DNA of 15,288 nucleotides from positions 1 through 15,288 of the forward strand of contig JAILMD010000031.1 of NCBI GenBank assembly GCA_024692805.1, in the 5' to 3' direction. The notes under the pieces are model-generated. The model was not told the DNA's origin. It worked only from the letters and a program-made list of their open reading frames with translations, and made no database searches. Shown in pieces: positions 15,087 to 15,288 of this stretch (its first letter is position 1; every line of letters begins with the position of its first letter). Origin of the DNA: a bacterium (GTDB taxonomy: Bacteria > Bacillota > Clostridia > Christensenellales > UBA1242). The translations under genes were made by a program, and so were the position numbers.

Positions 15087-15124
15087 GCGATTTTAAAATC
15101 TAAATTTTTGTCAATCATTAATTT

Positions 15125-15288
15125 ATGGAAGAATCAAAACTAGCAAAAATTTTTAATTTTGTTTTTATTTTAGCAGGCTTATCACTAACTTTTTACGTTG
15201 TTTTAATAAGGCTAACTAAAAGCGTTTATTTCGCAATAATTCTAACAATTCTTGGGGTTATAATTAGTTTAACTGAGTTAATTCATTA
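15125..15288 (+). CDS. Membrane protein, start only; 3' end outside window
   Basis: An open frame from ATG at 15125 runs to the right edge: 54 residues plus a partial codon. After a short charged start (MEESKLAK) there are two probable membrane helices (about 9-29 and 34-53) with a basic loop (RLTKS) between them. I recognise no family. There is no clear Shine-Dalgarno and no well-spaced promoter on this strand. It would be divergent from the deoC-like gene, 73 bp apart. The hydrophobic periodicity supports a real gene; the evidence is modest because of truncation. Confidence 0.5.
   Translation, partial: MEESKLAKIFNFVFILAGLSLTFYVVLIRLTKSVYFAIILTILGVIISLTELIH

Noticed and set aside
15089..15100. 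GATTTTAAAATC palindrome as an operator for the deoC-like operon.
   Set aside because: A 12-bp palindrome of A/T with single G/C ends is expected by chance in DNA this AT-rich; noted only within the promoter entry.

Overview
The window is AT-rich, densely packed bacterial chromosome, and it reads with the standard code (TGA is used as a stop, for example in rimI). Gene content (ParE/ParC-type topoisomerase IV, MurG, Ddl, TsaE/TsaB/RimI, WYL regulator, strong G-rich Shine-Dalgarno sites and a Gram-positive-type SOS box) points to Bacillota, probably an uncultured clostridial lineage. Rank below phylum is inference. There are no tRNA or rRNA genes, transposons or CRISPR arrays, and no gene-free stretch over 300 bases.

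Left (1-4277): a minus-strand topoisomerase IV operon, parE then parC. parC runs off the left edge. Its promoter overlaps an inverted repeat and faces away from plus-strand murG (4278-5327). murG ends tail-to-tail with the next block, sharing four bases.

Centre (5324-9418): a minus-strand four-gene operon encodes a charged protein of unknown function, a duplicated DUF1538 membrane protein and two PII-like proteins. The genes abut or overlap. The operon is read divergently from a WYL-domain transcription regulator (8495-9418). The 164-bp region between them holds two opposed promoters, a perfect 10+1+10 palindrome and a SOS-box-like site. This is the best candidate for an undescribed system: a membrane transporter gated by two PII-type sensors, with an unknown partner protein and a neighbouring ligand- or damage-responsive regulator.

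Right (9415-15051): a seven-gene minus-strand operon, in order deoC-like, tsaE, tsaB, rimI, alpha/beta hydrolase, membrane-anchored murF and ddl. It joins tRNA t6A synthesis genes with the last steps of peptidoglycan precursor synthesis. Ddl makes D-Ala-D-Ala, MurF adds it to the UDP-MurNAc-tripeptide, and plus-strand murG acts later at the lipid stage. The leading DeoC-like protein has methionine in place of the Schiff-base lysine. MurF carries about 200 residues of membrane domain and an altered P-loop. A membrane-protein gene starts at 15125 and leaves the right edge.

Two genes (WYL regulator and deoC-like) appear to be leaderless: TTGCAA, 17 bp, TAAAAT or TATAAT, 6 bp, ATG, with no Shine-Dalgarno site.
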